Below are positions 47,581-61,692 of a stretch of DNA of 64,000 nt, piece after piece (positions within the stretch are counted from its first letter, which is position 1; every line of letters begins with the position of its first letter). The notes under the pieces are model-generated. The model saw nothing but the letters and a program-made list of their open reading frames with translations, was not told the DNA's origin and made no database searches. A program made the translations under genes and the position numbers. Origin of the DNA: Mesocentrotus franciscanus (Eukaryota; Echinodermata; Echinoidea; Camarodonta; Strongylocentrotidae); the NCBI GenBank assembly GCA_037976565.1, contig CP137686.1, positions 28,120,626-28,184,625 on the forward strand. The letters are read 5' to 3'.

Positions 47581-48139
47581 ACGAGGTTAACAAACTTTTA
47601 TTATTTTCAAAGTAAATACACTTTGGTGCTCTCTAAGATGTAATAAAATATGAATACAGAAAACATTGGGTTTTATTGAGTTGAAGCCTAATTCATTTTA
47701 CAATAACTAGATGTAGAGCTAAATGTAGTTAATCAAAGTACATTGTAGTAGCACAAATTTTCAAACAATGACAATTCAGTTCTCCTTTTATAACCATTTT
47801 CTTTCTTTTTCTTTCCTTCTGCCACTTTAGAAAGTTTCAAACAAGGAGAGAAATTGTAACAATGGATATTTGTGGTACATGTATTATTAACATGGTAAAT
47901 GGATAAACAAATAGACATATACATTCACACAAAAATACAAATTCAAGTAATGTAGCATGAATCGTGTACAGGTACTTCCCTTTTCATACTGTTTTCTTCT
48001 CTCGCCATATAACTATTATAACCTTAAAACATTCTCTCTCCCTCTCTCTTTCTATCTTATTTTTATATGGCAACTTTTTGCATGGATTTTTTCATTAACT
48101 ATTCTTTGGCAGTCACAAAATATTAATTGAATTGTTGAT

Positions 48140-50780
48140 TACTCACTCCTCTTCTATCTTCTTTCTTCTCTCTTCTCTCCTTTTTTTTCTCTCTTCTCTC
48201 CTTTCTCTTCTTTCTTCTATCTTCTCTCCTTTCTCTTCTCTCCTTTCTCTTCTCTCTCTCTTCTCTCCTTTCTCTTCTCTCTTCTCTCTTTTCTCTTCTA
48301 TCTTCTCTCCTTTCTCTTTTCTCTTCTCTCCTTTCTCTTCTTTCTTCTATCTTCTCTCCTTTCTCTTCTCTCCTTTCTCTTCTATCTTCTCTCCTTTCTC
48401 TTCTCTCCTCTCTCTTCTCTCCTTTCTCTTCTCTCCTTTCTCTTCTCTCTCTCTTCTCTCTTCTCTCTCTTCTATCTTCTCTCCTTTCTCTTCTCTCTTC
48501 TCTCCTTTCTCTTCTCTCTTCTCTTCTTTCTCTTCTTTCTTCTATCTTCTCTCCTCTCTCTTCTCTCCTTTCTCTTCTTTTTTCTATCTTCTCTCCTTTC
48601 TCTTCTCTCCTTTTTCTTCTCTCCTTTCTCTTCTATCTTATCTCCTTTCTCTTCTCTCTTCTCTCCTTTCTCCTTTCTCTTCTAGCCTTTCTCCTTTCTC
48701 TTTTCTCTTCTCTCCTTTCTCTTCTCTCTTTTCTCTTCTCTCCTTTCTCTTCTATCTTCTCTCCTTTCTCTTCTATCTTCTCTCCTTTCTCTTCTCTCCT
48801 TTCTCTTTTCTCTTCTCTCCTTTCTCTTCTCTCTTCTCTCTTCTCTCCTTTCTCTTCTCTCTTTTCTTTTCTCTTCTCTCCTTTCTCTTCTTTCCTTTCT
48901 CTTCTCTCTTTTCTCTTCTCTCCTTTCTCTTCTCTCTTCTCTCTACTCTCCTTTCTCTTCTCTCTTCTCTCCTTTCTCTTCTCTCTTCTCTCTACTCTCC
49001 TTTCTCTTCTCTCTACTCTCCTTTCTCTTCTCTCTTCTCTCTTCTCTCCTTTCTCTTCTCTCTTCTCTCCTTTCTCTTCTCTCCTCTATCTTCTCTCCTT
49101 TCTCTTCTCTTCTTTCTCTTCTTTCTTCTATCTTCTCTCCTTTCTCTTCTCTCCTTTCTCTTCTCTTCTTTCTCTTCTTTCTTCTATCTTCTCTCCTTTC
49201 TCTTCTCTCCTCTCTCTTCTCTCCTTTCTCTTCTCTCTTCTCTCTTCTCTCCTTTCTCTTCTCTCTTCTCTCCTTTCTCTTCTCTCTTCTCTCTTCTCTC
49301 CTTTCTCTTCTCTCTTCTCTCTTCTCTCTTCTCTCCTTTCTCTTCTCTTTTCTCTTCTCTCCTTTCTCTTCTCTCTTCTCTCCTTTCTCTTCTCTTCTCT
49401 CTTCTCTCCTTTCTCTTTTCTCTTCCAGCCTTTCTCCTTTCTCTTTTCTCTTCTCTCCTTTCTCTTCTCTCTTTTCTCTTTTCTCCTTTCTCTTCTATCT
49501 TCTCTCCTTTCTCTTCTATCTTCTCTCCTTTCTCTTCTATCTTCTCTCCTTTCTCTTCTCTCTTCTCTCCTTTCTCTTTTCTCTTCTCTCCTTTCTCTTC
49601 TCTCTTCTCTCCTTTCTCTTCTCTCCTTTCTCTTTTCTCTTCTCTCCTTTCTCTTCTCTCTTCTCTCTTCTCTCCTTTCTCTTCTCTCTTCTCTCTTCTC
49701 TCTTCTCTCCTTTCTCTTCTCTTTTCTTTCTCTCCTTTCTCTTCTCTCTTCTCTCCTTTCTCTTCTCTCTTCTCTCTTCTCTTCTCTCTTCTCTCCTTTC
49801 TCTTCTCTTCTCTCCTTTCTCTTCTCTCTTCTCTCCTTTCTCTTCTCTCCTTTCTCTTCTCTTCTCTCCTTTCTCTTCTCTCTTCTCTCTTCTCTCCTTT
49901 CTCTTCTCTCTTCTCTCTTCTCTCTTCTCTCCTTTCTCTTCTCTTTCTCTTCTCTCCTTTCTCTTCTCTCTTCTCTCCTTTCTCTTCTCTTTTCTCTTCT
50001 CTCCTTTCTCTTCTCTCTTCTCTCTTTTCTCTTCTATCTTCTCTCCTTTCTCTTCTCTTTTCTCTTCTCTCCTTTCTCTTCTCTCTTCTCTCTTCTATCT
50101 TCTCTCCTCTATCTTCTCTCCTTTCTCTTTTCTCTTCTCTCCTTTCTCTTCTCTCTTCTCTCTTCTCTCTTCTCTCTTCTCTCCTTTCTCTTCTCTTTTC
50201 TCTTCTCTCCTTTCTCTTCTCTCTTCTCTCTTCTCTCTTCTCTCTTCTCTCCTCTCTCTTCTCTCCTTTCTCTTTTCTCTTCTCTCCTTTCTCTTCTCTC
50301 TTCTCTCTTCTCTCCTTTCTCTTCTCTCTTCTCTCTTCTCTCTTCTCTCCTTTCTCTTCTCTTTTCTCTTCTCTCCTTTCTCTTCTCTCTTCTCTCCTTT
50401 CTCTTCTCTTTTCTCTTCTCTCTTCTCTCTTCTCTCTCTTCTCTCCTTTCTCTTTTCTCTTCTCTCCTTTCCCTTCTCTCTTCTCTCTTTCTCTTCTCTC
50501 CTTTCTCTTTCTCTTCTCTCCTTTCTCTTCTCTCTTCTCTCTTCTCTCCTTTCTCTTCTCTCTTCTCTCTTCTCTCCTTTCTCTCTCTTTTCTCTTCTCT
50601 CCTTTCTCTTCTCTCTTCTCTCTTTTCTCTTCTCTCTTCTCTTCTCTCTTCTCTCCTTTCTCTTCTCTCCTTTCTCTTCTCTTCTCTCTTCTCTCCTTTC
50701 TCTTATCTCTTCTCTCCTTTCTCTTCTCGGCTTCCAGGCTCTTCTTTCTTATCCCTTTTCTCTTCTCTCTTCTCTCGCAC
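48140..50780 (+). repeat. 2.6-kb pyrimidine-only satellite (CTCTTCTCTCCTTT-type)
   Basis: More than 2.6 kb consists almost wholly of C and T on the + strand in irregular units such as tctcctttctcttctc. Purines appear mainly as rare ctatctt or single changes. The 899-codon open frame across it exists because stop codons need purines; its Ser/Leu/Phe-only translation is not a protein. Mirror-symmetric runs can form triplex DNA, a known property of such tracts. Confidence 0.95.
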
Positions 50781-50789
50781 TCCCTTCAG

Positions 50790-51673
50790 TGTAACTACAT
50801 TCATGTGAGTATGTGTGAAGTGTCCTTATAATAGTCCTTGTATAATTATGTTGGGGGGTACAGGATTCATTTTAAGTGTATACCTTACATATTACATATT
50901 TCATTTAACTGTTGTTTTTCTTTATTCTTGTGTATGTATGACATACTTCATTTCCTGAAGTGATTTTAATTGAGTTATTAGTGTATATATTTTGTAATTG
51001 TTTTCATATATATTTTCCAATGTAGTTATAAATATTTTTTATTGAAGGAATTTGTTTTTAAACAAAAATATTTACATTTATATTTACAGTGTATATACGA
51101 TCGGATTTTAACAATACACACAACATTTTCTTCACTGATACCCCACCATACCGCCCGCTCCGGTCCGCGGTAGACTAGATCAGTGGCCTTTTCTTGTCTT
51201 GTCAAAACTTTACAACCCGAAAAAATTATATTGTTGGAAATTTGTCTTAACTCCCCCAACAACAACTCCCCTAGTCATGGTATGCCCCTGATTGCAGTAT
51301 CATGATTACCCTTGAATGCGATTGCACAGAAAGGCATGGGAGGATCGAGGGGGTGGTGCAAACTAATCTTTTTTTTAAGCGGGATAGGAACATGATACTA
51401 GTAATCGAGCAAAATTAATGAATCAATAATATACCCCTTTTAGTAAAGTAATGGCAGCCCGCACCATCCCCTCCTCCATGCCTTTGGCTGAGTCTGATAT
51501 AAGTTACTCGGAAATAAATAATTGTGTGCAATTTGGCAAATTGTTTCATTACATTTTTCGAGGATACCGTACCATAACATTTTACTGATCTATTGGCGCC
51601 GTATCACCAGGGACGCAAAGACGGTCAATACTTCCAAATAACTTGATAATTTTGTCTATTGCCGCCCGAAATC
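50790..51673. other. Region upstream of DAW1; likely promoter and 5' UTR, not resolved
   Basis: A GC-richer patch with CpGs lies near 51150-51180 (ccgctccggtccgcgg). No TATA box or initiator can be asserted. The 79-codon minus-strand frame there has no recognised motif. Confidence 0.35.
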
Positions 51674-51713
51674 ATGCGTCTTAAAAGATTCTTGCTTCGT
51701 TACTATCCTCCAG
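51674..51713 (+). CDS. DAW1: DAW1 exon 1 (start codon)
   Basis: The 40 coding bases give [13 protein letters not shown] and end in phase 1 at gtaata; the junction codon with exon 2 gives Gly. The peptide is highly conserved in animal DAW1, which fixes the start although the exon is tiny. Confidence 0.93.
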
Positions 51714-54700
51714 GTAATATACATTTATTTTTGGAGTTATTCGGTTTCCATTTTTAACTTAATATGACCATTTTGCAGGCATCTCTTTCCCTGTGTCTGT
51801 GCAGTTTGTCACTGTGTGACTTGTCGCGTGAGACTGAGAGGCCGAGCTAGGGGAACCACAGTGAGAATTGCTCTGTGTGTGTGTACGTGTGTCACTGCAG
51901 ATACAGTGTCAGTCTAGATCTAGATCTAGTCTATGTACATTTGTATGTGTGTGTCTGACTCTGTAATTGACAAATGAATGCCGCGTTGAAGCCAATGCTA
52001 ACTTAAATGCTAATATTTATTATTAACGGGCAGGAGCAGTGCCAAGGTAATGGAACTGCAGTGTAGGAACTAGGAAATTAGGATATCGATCATTTAATAA
52101 AAAAAATAATGAACTTTGAAGTTGACTTTTGAAGTAGACCCTAGATGATTGAAGGGGAATTGGACTTGGTTAGGTCTAGTCTAGATCTAGTTAGAACTTA
52201 GAGTCTAGATCTAGTAGTAGTAGATTTAGGTCTAATTTCTGTTTACAATTCAAATTTTTTGCATTCTCATGATTTTATAACTCCGGGAAGCTCCAACACC
52301 GGCGCCGCAGGCGTCGGAGCTTCGGTAACACTGTAGTGGGGGCTTCTAAAACAGCCGATGGGGCAACATTACTGTTAAATCTGCAATAGTAGTACTTACA
52401 ATTTTTACATCATAGGGTGCACGAATCCTCAGGGCATAACAATGATCACTTGAATTCATAATTTGAAGAAATCTTCGATGGGAAAAAAGGGTTATTCAAA
52501 GCCCTACACAAACGATTCTTCCATGTCGCAACGTCGATTCAAAATGGCGAAGAGACAGTGCATGCGCGCAGAGCCGCAGAAAGTATGAATATTCATGCTA
52601 TCGAGCCCGATCGCTCGAAATCGCTGAATATGCACGAGGTTGAGAAGGGCCGAGGACCTGGGTTTACATTCACCGCTCTGTTTGTTCGAGTCGTGCATAT
52701 TCAGCGATTTCGAGCGATCGGCGCCGATAGCATGAATATTCATACTTTCTGCTCTGCGCATGCGTACTGTCTCTTCGCCATTTTGAATCGACGTTGCGAC
52801 ATGGAAGAATCGCTTGTGTAGGGCTTTGAATAACCCTTTTTTCCCATCGAAGATTTCTTCAAATTATGAATTCAAGTGATCATTGTTATGCCCTGAGGAT
52901 TCGTGCACCTATGATGTAAAATTGTAAGTACTACTATTGCAGATTTAACAGTAATGTTGCCCCATCGGCTGTTTTACCCACTCCGCCTGCGGCTGGTTCT
53001 TCCAGTTAATGATTTTACTGTCACCAGAAAGTCCAGAATGTCAGATAAATAAATGCCTAAAAAAGTGAAAACACAGAAACTGTTGAGTCAGTGGCAGTAT
53101 AACTATAACATAAGGTGTGTAATGTTATGCCTATGTTTTTTTTTGTTGTGGCCAAATCGTGCTAAGTAACTAGATAGGCCAGGGCGAACTATACTATACA
53201 CGCGCGGCCAAGGCCCAAAACAGCGATGAGGTTTCCAGATCGAGTTGAAATGAAACTTCATATTCGAGGGGTATGATCGTTAATGGAGTTGTAATGGAGT
53301 TGTAAATACCTTATTTGTGGCACTCTAAGAACATTCCCCCTCCAGAAGAAAAAAAATTCCCTCATTTTGCCGAAAAACAGGTACAAAGAGTGCTCTAAAT
53401 ATATTTTTTTGGTAATCGAGTACAAATTCACAAAAGTACATGTACCCTATTTTCATGGAATTTTCCTTGTGTTCTTGAGGAAATTTATCATGAAAGTTCT
53501 TGTTCTTTAATTACCCTTTTTTCCAAACCTCTGTGGGTTACTCTTATTCATTGAACCTTAAAGAGAAGGTTGAGTTCTGGGAAGAGATGAAAAAAATCAT
53601 TTGTTAGCATTATCATTGTTATTATGCAAGTGTGGAAGAACATCAGATAAAAAATGTTCTCTTAATAGCATGGCTCTTCAAATGCCTTGATATACTAAAT
53701 ATGGCATGTAACAGCATAAAAATCGGGACAGATTTTTATGCCACATGTTCGTGTAGTCCCATATACATCTTTCTGTGTACAGTGCTTTTAACTTTACCAA
53801 AACTGGGCCAAATTTCTTATCATTTTGATGATTCCAGAACCTTGCAGTACACACCAATACTATATGCTAGATGATCAACCTTTTCTGATCGATTCCACAC
53901 CATTTCTTTCACAATGCAATCGCATGACCAGAACTCAACTTTATCTTTAAGTGAATCCTGAATGATTAGACCCACTGTACTGTACCTCTTCCAGTAAGCA
54001 AAGCTAGGCGCTGTTCTGGAGAGGGTGGTGCTGTTCATGTGGGGTGTTGTTTAACAGCTGGTACAAGGTGGTTCATAAGGGATTGAAGATGTATCAGCGA
54101 CAGGTTTAAATTTTGATTGTACAGGTTTGGAAATCAGCTACAGGTTTATACTCGTTCTCAACCAAAAATATTTATGAAATATTAGTCATGAACTTTGTTT
54201 TGAAATGCTTCAAAATATGGATCAAATTGCACCAGAGTGCATCTAAGAACCTTAGAGCCCATTTAAGCAAGCCCTGGAGCCTGACCATGAGGGTCTTTGT
54301 GCTACACATGCAGCAGGTCATTCATCTAATGATCTACCGGTAATGATAGATTCAGCCCTAAAAGGGTCATTAGGGACTTTTAGATTTGCACGTCGACATA
54401 GTGGACTGCAACGTGTGACGTCCTTATAAGGCACTGTGATGTCCTTTTAAGGCACTGCCGGGCACAGCCCAGTGCCTTAACACAATGTCACACGTGGCAG
54501 TCCACGTTCTCGTCGTGCAAATCTAAAAGTCCCTAATAATGTGGCTTGAACTGAACTGAGTTGGGAGAATGCTCCATATTGCTTGTGAGAAGAAACTGTA
54601 CTTTTTGTTTTAATGTTCTTTCTTGTTCTGTGTTTGATTGCAGGTATCATCTTGGAGTATGAACAGTCTCAAATGCTGAAAACAAAATCTATAGATCTCT

Positions 54701-57700
54701 TAGACCTCAAAGCAGAGTAAGTTCTTACTCTCTTTTTCCTTTTATTTATTTATTTTACTTTTGTTCATACACATTTGTCACGCAATGGATGCTATGAAGC
54801 AGAATTATCAGTTTCAGGAAGTGATAGTAAAAATGGGTATTCTTTCAAAAGTTTGTAAGCATTACATGTGTCATTTAAAAAAAGAAAGTTTACATGTAAA
54901 TAAAGTATAATATGGTGTGAAATATTTACATGTTCCCTTTAAGTTACGGGTAAACTGCATGGAATAACTGTGGTGAAGTGAACGTGGGATGATTTTATTA
55001 ATTTGGTGAATTCATTTATAGGGGAATGAAATCATATTTTAGTTTTAGCCCACATGGGCCTAAATGTGCATGTATGTGGGGAAAAAAAAGGTTCATGTGT
55101 ACATAAAAAGGCATGCTAATCAGTGAATACTCTGACGCAATTTTTTAAAACATTCTTTTTGGGGAAGAATGTTTTCTTAAATTATAAACCATCATACTGG
55201 CACGTTTCAACCAATTTTTAGAATACAAATGGAAAACATAATACGAATGCAGGGCCCTCAGGGAGAACAGTATTAAAGAGTGACTAAATTACAAATTCAT
55301 GTTGACTTTTGACTTTGATGAGGTTACCCTGGGTAAACTAGACATATTATAATATACACTGTACATTACATTTATATTCAATCATCTGAAATGAGTTTTT
55401 GAAATTGCAATTTGTCCATGTTGTGTTTGTGATTTGCATTCAGGAGCGACATTGATCCAATATTAGATGAGATTATTCGTAAGGAACCTCTGGTGACACC
55501 AAACAGGACAGACCAAGTGAGACAACTGATAGAGAGATTACAAGAGAAACTTGCCAAACCTGATGATCATAAGTTCTATCTCTTCAAGGTAAATGAATTT
55601 AATGTGTTTCTTCTTTCAGATTCACAGGTAAGCCAGTGAATCATATGACGTTTGTGGTGATGGTGATGGTGGTGGTGGTGGTGATAGTGGTCGTGGGGGT
55701 GTTGGTGGTGATAGTGGTGGTGGTAGGAGTGTTGGCAATGGTGGTGGTGGCCGTGGTGATGGCGGTGGTGATGGTGGTGGTGGTAGGAGTGGTGGAGTGG
55801 TTGTGATGGTGGTGGTGATGATGATGGTGATAGTGGTGGTGTTGGTGGTGGTGGTGGTGGTGGTGGTGGTGGTGGTGGTGGTGGTGATGGTGGTTGTGTT
55901 AGTATTTCAGTCAGTTTCAAATCATCCAACAACAGCAAAACCTGATTGCAAGGCCAATAGATAGTTTTATGTTTGTTTTTGTGGTATTGATAGCAAGCTA
56001 AGTGAATGTGTACTAATGTACATCTGGCTCTGTGCATTTAATCAACAGGCTGCAGTACTGTCTGCTTTCATTTTGTATGAAAATTATGTCAAAATTCTGT
56101 TTACCGGTACTGCTTTTAGTCAAGTCTAAGGCCCAACTAAGAATGTACTGTACCAATGTTACATGGATACTAGGTAACTATGTAATATTTTAGGTCAATA
56201 GGCTGATTCATCAAGTCAAAATTATTCCTAGCCTAATAAAGCTGCTCATTATAAAGAATGAGACCTTACATGTACATGGTGCATGAAAAAAATGCTGATT
56301 GATTACAATTTTTAAAAAGAAGAATTTTACATTAAAAAAATCTTTTGGTCGTAACTTGATTATAAGCTGTTGAATATTAGCCAAACATGGTGATTGTAGA
56401 CAACTTTTCTATGGCACTTAATTATACTGTTATTTTTGTCTAATTTGTTGTCTTTGTTGTTTTGTCCAGATTCTAAGAGCACACATCCTCCCTCTGACAA
56501 ACGTTGCATTCAACAAGTCAGGGTCGAACTTCATCACAGGCAGCTATGACAGAACGTGTAAAGTATGGGACACAGCATCTGGGGAGGAGCTCCACACATT
56601 GGAAGGGCACAGAAATGTAGTCTATGCCATAGCCTTCAATAATCCTTATGGGTGAGTGTTACTTTTATACTCACTTACATGTACTTTACTTTAGCCAAGT
56701 CCTTTCAGTTTCATTTAATCGTGTCTTACTTTTTTTAATTACATGATGAAACCTTTAATGATGCCTTTACTTACAGGGCAAGTCCACTCCAAAAATAACT
56801 TACTTTCAATAGAAGCAGAAAAATCAGACAAACCAATCAAAAAAAGTTTGAGCAAAATCAGATAACTAATAAGAAAGTTATGAATTGTTAATGACATGAA
56901 AAACTTTGAAAATCACAAGACAAATTGGCAACTCACTCATGAGTCTGTGACGTCATTGCCTCACTATCCACTAATTGTTTTCTTTATATTGATAATATGA
57001 ATTTCCCATTTTCCCCCTAAAAATCTTTTCCTCACACCAGCATCCAAGTTTATATTGATAGTAATATGTTTGTGTATGGATGCACTAATACAGAGTAATT
57101 TTTTTCAGTTAAATCATGAAAAATGTGAATTTTGATAAACTGTTTATATAAAAATCAATGATTATGAATATACAATATTCAGAAAAAAGTATCAATTCTT
57201 CAAAGTTCATAAAAGATTTTGTGAAACTGGGCAAAGACATGGGGAAATCAAGTTTTGGGGGATAAAAAGGGAAATTAATGGGATAAAAATATATAAAGCA
57301 ATTGATAAATAGTGAGGCAATGACGTCACAAACTGATAACCAAATTGGCAATTTGTGTAGTGATTTTCTAAGTTCCATAGTTTTTCATACTTTAAAAAAA
57401 CTTTGTAACTTCCTTATTAGTTTTCCAATTTTACTCAATGTTTGTGTGCTCTATTTCTCTTGTTTTTCTGCATCTATTAAAAGCAAATTATTTTTGGAGT
57501 GGACTTAGCCTTTAATCTTGTCTTATTCTTTTTATAACAGTGACAAGATTGCTACCGGTTCCTTTGACAAGACATGTAAGCTATGGAGCTCAGAGACAGG
57601 CAAATGCTACCACACACTACGAGGACATACGGCTGAAATAGTAAGTCTTCTTCCTGCTTCTTTATAGCCGTAGGGAACATGAACTTGAATCTGGTAATGT

Positions 57701-60700
57701 AGGATAACATTTATACACATATCTTAGTCAGAAGACAAGAAAGGATAACATTCCTTTTGTCGGAATACATCTTGAAAAGTGGACATTTCATAAGTTGACA
57801 ATTTAAAATAGTTGAGAGGAAATGGATTGCATCATAAGCCCCAATCATAAAAATGTGATGATAATGAAAATGATGGTGGTAATGATGATGATAATGATAA
57901 TTGTAATAAATTGGTGTTGATGATGATGATGATGATGATGATGTGAGTGGTGATAATGATACATAATTAAGTTAGATGGCAATAGTGACATGATGGTGAC
58001 AATGAGGAGGAACAGGAGGCAGATATGTTGTGTGTAATCAACAAAAAGGGAAAAGAATGCTGTTGTTGTATATTGTAAGTGATCATTTGAGTTGACAGAA
58101 AAGAATACATACACACGATACCAAATGGTGATTGAGTGATGAAACTGCACTCAACAAAGCTGTAATTTCTGCTTGAGAGAGGGAGCTATACTATGAATCT
58201 CAAGCATGAGAGTTTGAAGCTTGCTAAATGCCTATTAGAGACTTGTTTGTGTGGTCTGAGCATTTAGTATGGTTGCATCACTTACATGTAATGGTTTAGT
58301 CCTATCTTTAATAGAGGTTGTATTGTTGACTTCTATGTTTATATTGTTATTTTAATACAATGTGTCAATATTTAAGTAATATTGACTGCCTTCAGGGCAA
58401 TACGACATATATCGCCCGAACCGAAGGTGAGGGTGATATATGACAAGTCGTATTGCCCTGAAATAGGCAGTCAATATTACTATTATTAACCACATCAGAC
58501 ATCTAGAGCAAACAAGAAACTCTTACTTTCTTATACTCTTAAATTATGTAAAATACAGTAGCCTACACTGCACAGGGTTTCTTAGCATGAAAAGTTGCAA
58601 AAACATCGTCAAACCAGCACCACTGTTCATCTAGTGCTTGAAAAAAACTTTCGATACACTGCAAACAGTGTGCCTTGGTGTGATTATTACGTCACAATAG
58701 AGTGCGCGCAAAGTGCGCAGGTTCTCATACGCGTAATAGATGCGCAAAGAAAATTACAAAAACCCGGATGTTGGCTTTACATTATTGCCCACTAGTTTAA
58801 CACGCATTTTCCATTGACTTTCCAGAATGGGCAATAATATTTGTTCATTGATTTACTGTGTAATAATATTGACCGGCAAACTACACACAAAATCCCATTG
58901 ACTTTTCTGAGCGGTCAATATTTGTTTTTCGCGCGTAGTTTTGTTGGCTTATCAATTAAACTTAGAGGGCAATACAATTTAAAATCGCCCTGCTCAGATG
59001 TCTGATACGGTTAATAATATGTTATATTTGTTCTGTTTTTAAAGATGGAAAAATAAAATTGAATTGAAAAAATAAAATTGAATTGAAATTGAATTGAATT
59101 GAATATTTATCCTGTGTGCATGGTTGTATAGTTTATCACTTTTTTCTACTTCTTTGTATAGATCTATAGACTAGAAATTCAATAATGATTTTATTGTTCA
59201 CAGACTGTTAGACTCTTGTGATTTTTTGATTTTGTTGTTGTTAGGGGGGAGGAGGAGGAGGATGGGAGGCATTTAATTCTCAACCCAAAGTGATGTTGTC
59301 ATGTTGATTCTTTTTTTCTCTCTCTCAAAGTATGCCTGTTGAAAATTCTAAGTCTGACAGGAATAAAATATAAATTCCAGTAATCTTTCAGAAACATCAA
59401 AGATTGTCTCATTGTAATGTTGCCAAGGCAATATACAAATAAAACTACTTTGTTGTACATGTACATGTATGTATATGTATATGTGTACATTTGTACGATG
59501 CATATTTTAAGCTTTTTCTTTTATATCATATCTGTTTTACCTGTTTACTCACAAGGAGATTATCCTTCCATTATGTTTATCACTTCATGATATCTTTGAA
59601 AACTACAATCATGTGCTATCCTATTGCTAATCAATTCTAAATGAACAATGAATATTAGCCTGCATCTATAAAGTAACACCCTTTATTTAATACACATAGT
59701 TCAAATTGGCTTGTTGTTATCAATTATTGTAGAAAAGCTAACGAATGTCACAAAGCAGTAATATAATATGAAGTCAATATAATACTAGCATACAATAATA
59801 GATATAATACAATGGACAACTTTTGTTTTCCTGCGTATAAATTAACCTCTCAAGTAAAAATCCGCTTTTCACAGCCGCTCCCAGACACAAGCATGAAGTA
59901 TTCAGCAGTTCCATCCAATCACATGTCAGAGTTTTCTCTCATGAAAATATTTAATGGGAAAGTCTTCCTTATCCTTCATCAATGGAGCATTGTATACGGA
60001 CTAAAAGGTTCCAGCCCCTGTAATAATAATGGATCGTTCCAGTAAAATCAATAGCCTATTTAGACACCTGGCCAATGCTAGGGCCATTCCATTACACTTT
60101 AATGGGTGTTTTTCTTTCTAATCTTACTGTATGAATGAAAAGAATATTTAGAAAAGCAAAAAGAGGAAACAATTGTGGGTGCTAATGAGTCGGGCATTGT
60201 AGGTCAGTAGGTCAACCTCGTTCAGATGGAGGTCAATGTTCTGTCTGTAGCGGGTCAGTCAGGGCCTGGGAGGGTCAGATTATAGGCCACTTCACCAGGT
60301 ATCAGGTCAGTTTTGACCAATTCACAGTGAAACTGGATGCTTGACCATCTTGTTGAATTATGCATGCAAGGGATACAGCGGGAAGTAGCGTATTATGCAA
60401 AGCGCCTGATCTTCTAATTGATTTAAATTTGCTCTTTCGTATTCAGTTCCCCATACAAAGGTTATTGTTGACCTCCATTGGAAGGGCCATTACAGGCGTA
60501 TTGTATGAATTCAATTATGCCATTAGAAAAATTCAGAAATTGTATTACGGTAGATGAAAAAGAAAATTAATATTTCTCACATCATCACTTGCCAAATTTA
60601 AGAAAAAGTTTTTTCACTATGAATTGATAAAATGATTTGTCATTTTCTTTTGTGTGTATAAATGTAACAGCTTGTGAATTACAAGTGTGAGAAAGAAAAA

Positions 60701-61145
60701 GAGAAATCTTTGGGAAAGTGTTAGTGCTAGGCTTAAAAGGACAACACAAAATATTTCCATTTTCATACAGACACTAATGCCCTTTGAGAATAAAAATCAA
60801 TTGTTTGTTACATACACTTTTTCTTCTTATTTAATAGAATCCCAACAATCACAAGAATATTACACAAAATAAAAATGTCTGGCATTTGATTTTGCACTTT
60901 TTGTTGTGTACATACAGGTATAAAGAGACAAAATAATTCAAGCTGATTTATTTTTACTACAACTGTCCTGCTATTGCTATTGTATAAGTGTTATTAGTAA
61001 TAACGACTTGTGACAGAACACATGTATTTGCCATCATCCTAACATGTAGCTTAATAGCCTTAATTATGGAATGCCAGCTTGTATCGAGTGAAAGCTGCCT
61101 CAACTTGACCTCATTCATTACAAACGCTCAGGGAGGGAAAGAGGA

Positions 61146-61226
<81 letters not shown>

Positions 61227-61652
61227 ACCAACTTGACCCTGATACAAGAAGGCAGGATGCGTATGCATGGTCAAGGTTGCTTGTAATTGAGATGCTATCT
61301 ACTTCTTTTTAATTTAAGTGTACAACAGAGTGTTTATTATGAGGGTTGTATTTACAATTTTGCTTTGATAGTGTTACTAGCCATTTTATGTAGATTATTT
61401 CAAAGATAGTACCCTTTTTACTGCACTTTAATTCAACTTTTTGTCGCTGTTGTGATTGTAATTATTATCAAAAAGACATGATTTGAATCTATTGACTTGA
61501 TCAGTTTTATTGATATCATGATCATCATTGTCCCTCATTGTTTGTTTTGCCTTAAATATTAATTTTGCCTTTGAAGCACACAATTTGCTAATTATAAACA
61601 AACAAAAGTGATTTGAAAGGATAATCTTAAATTACATTTTCTCTGTACTCTC

Positions 61653-61692
<40 letters not shown>

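Noticed and set aside
48132..50831. 899-codon open reading frame
   Set aside because: It is the translation of a pyrimidine-only satellite; only Ser, Leu, Phe, Pro and few others occur, and stops are impossible without purines.
52504..52821. Two similar frames on opposite strands (MNIHAI... peptides)
   Set aside because: They mirror each other because the sequence is a palindromic foldback; not genes.
55576..56037. 153-codon Pro/His-rich minus-strand frame
   Set aside because: Antisense translation of the GGT/GAT minisatellite in DAW1 intron 3.
60988..61236. 82-codon frame ending in Arg/Glu repeats
   Set aside because: Runs into the GA microsatellite and has no splice or homology support.
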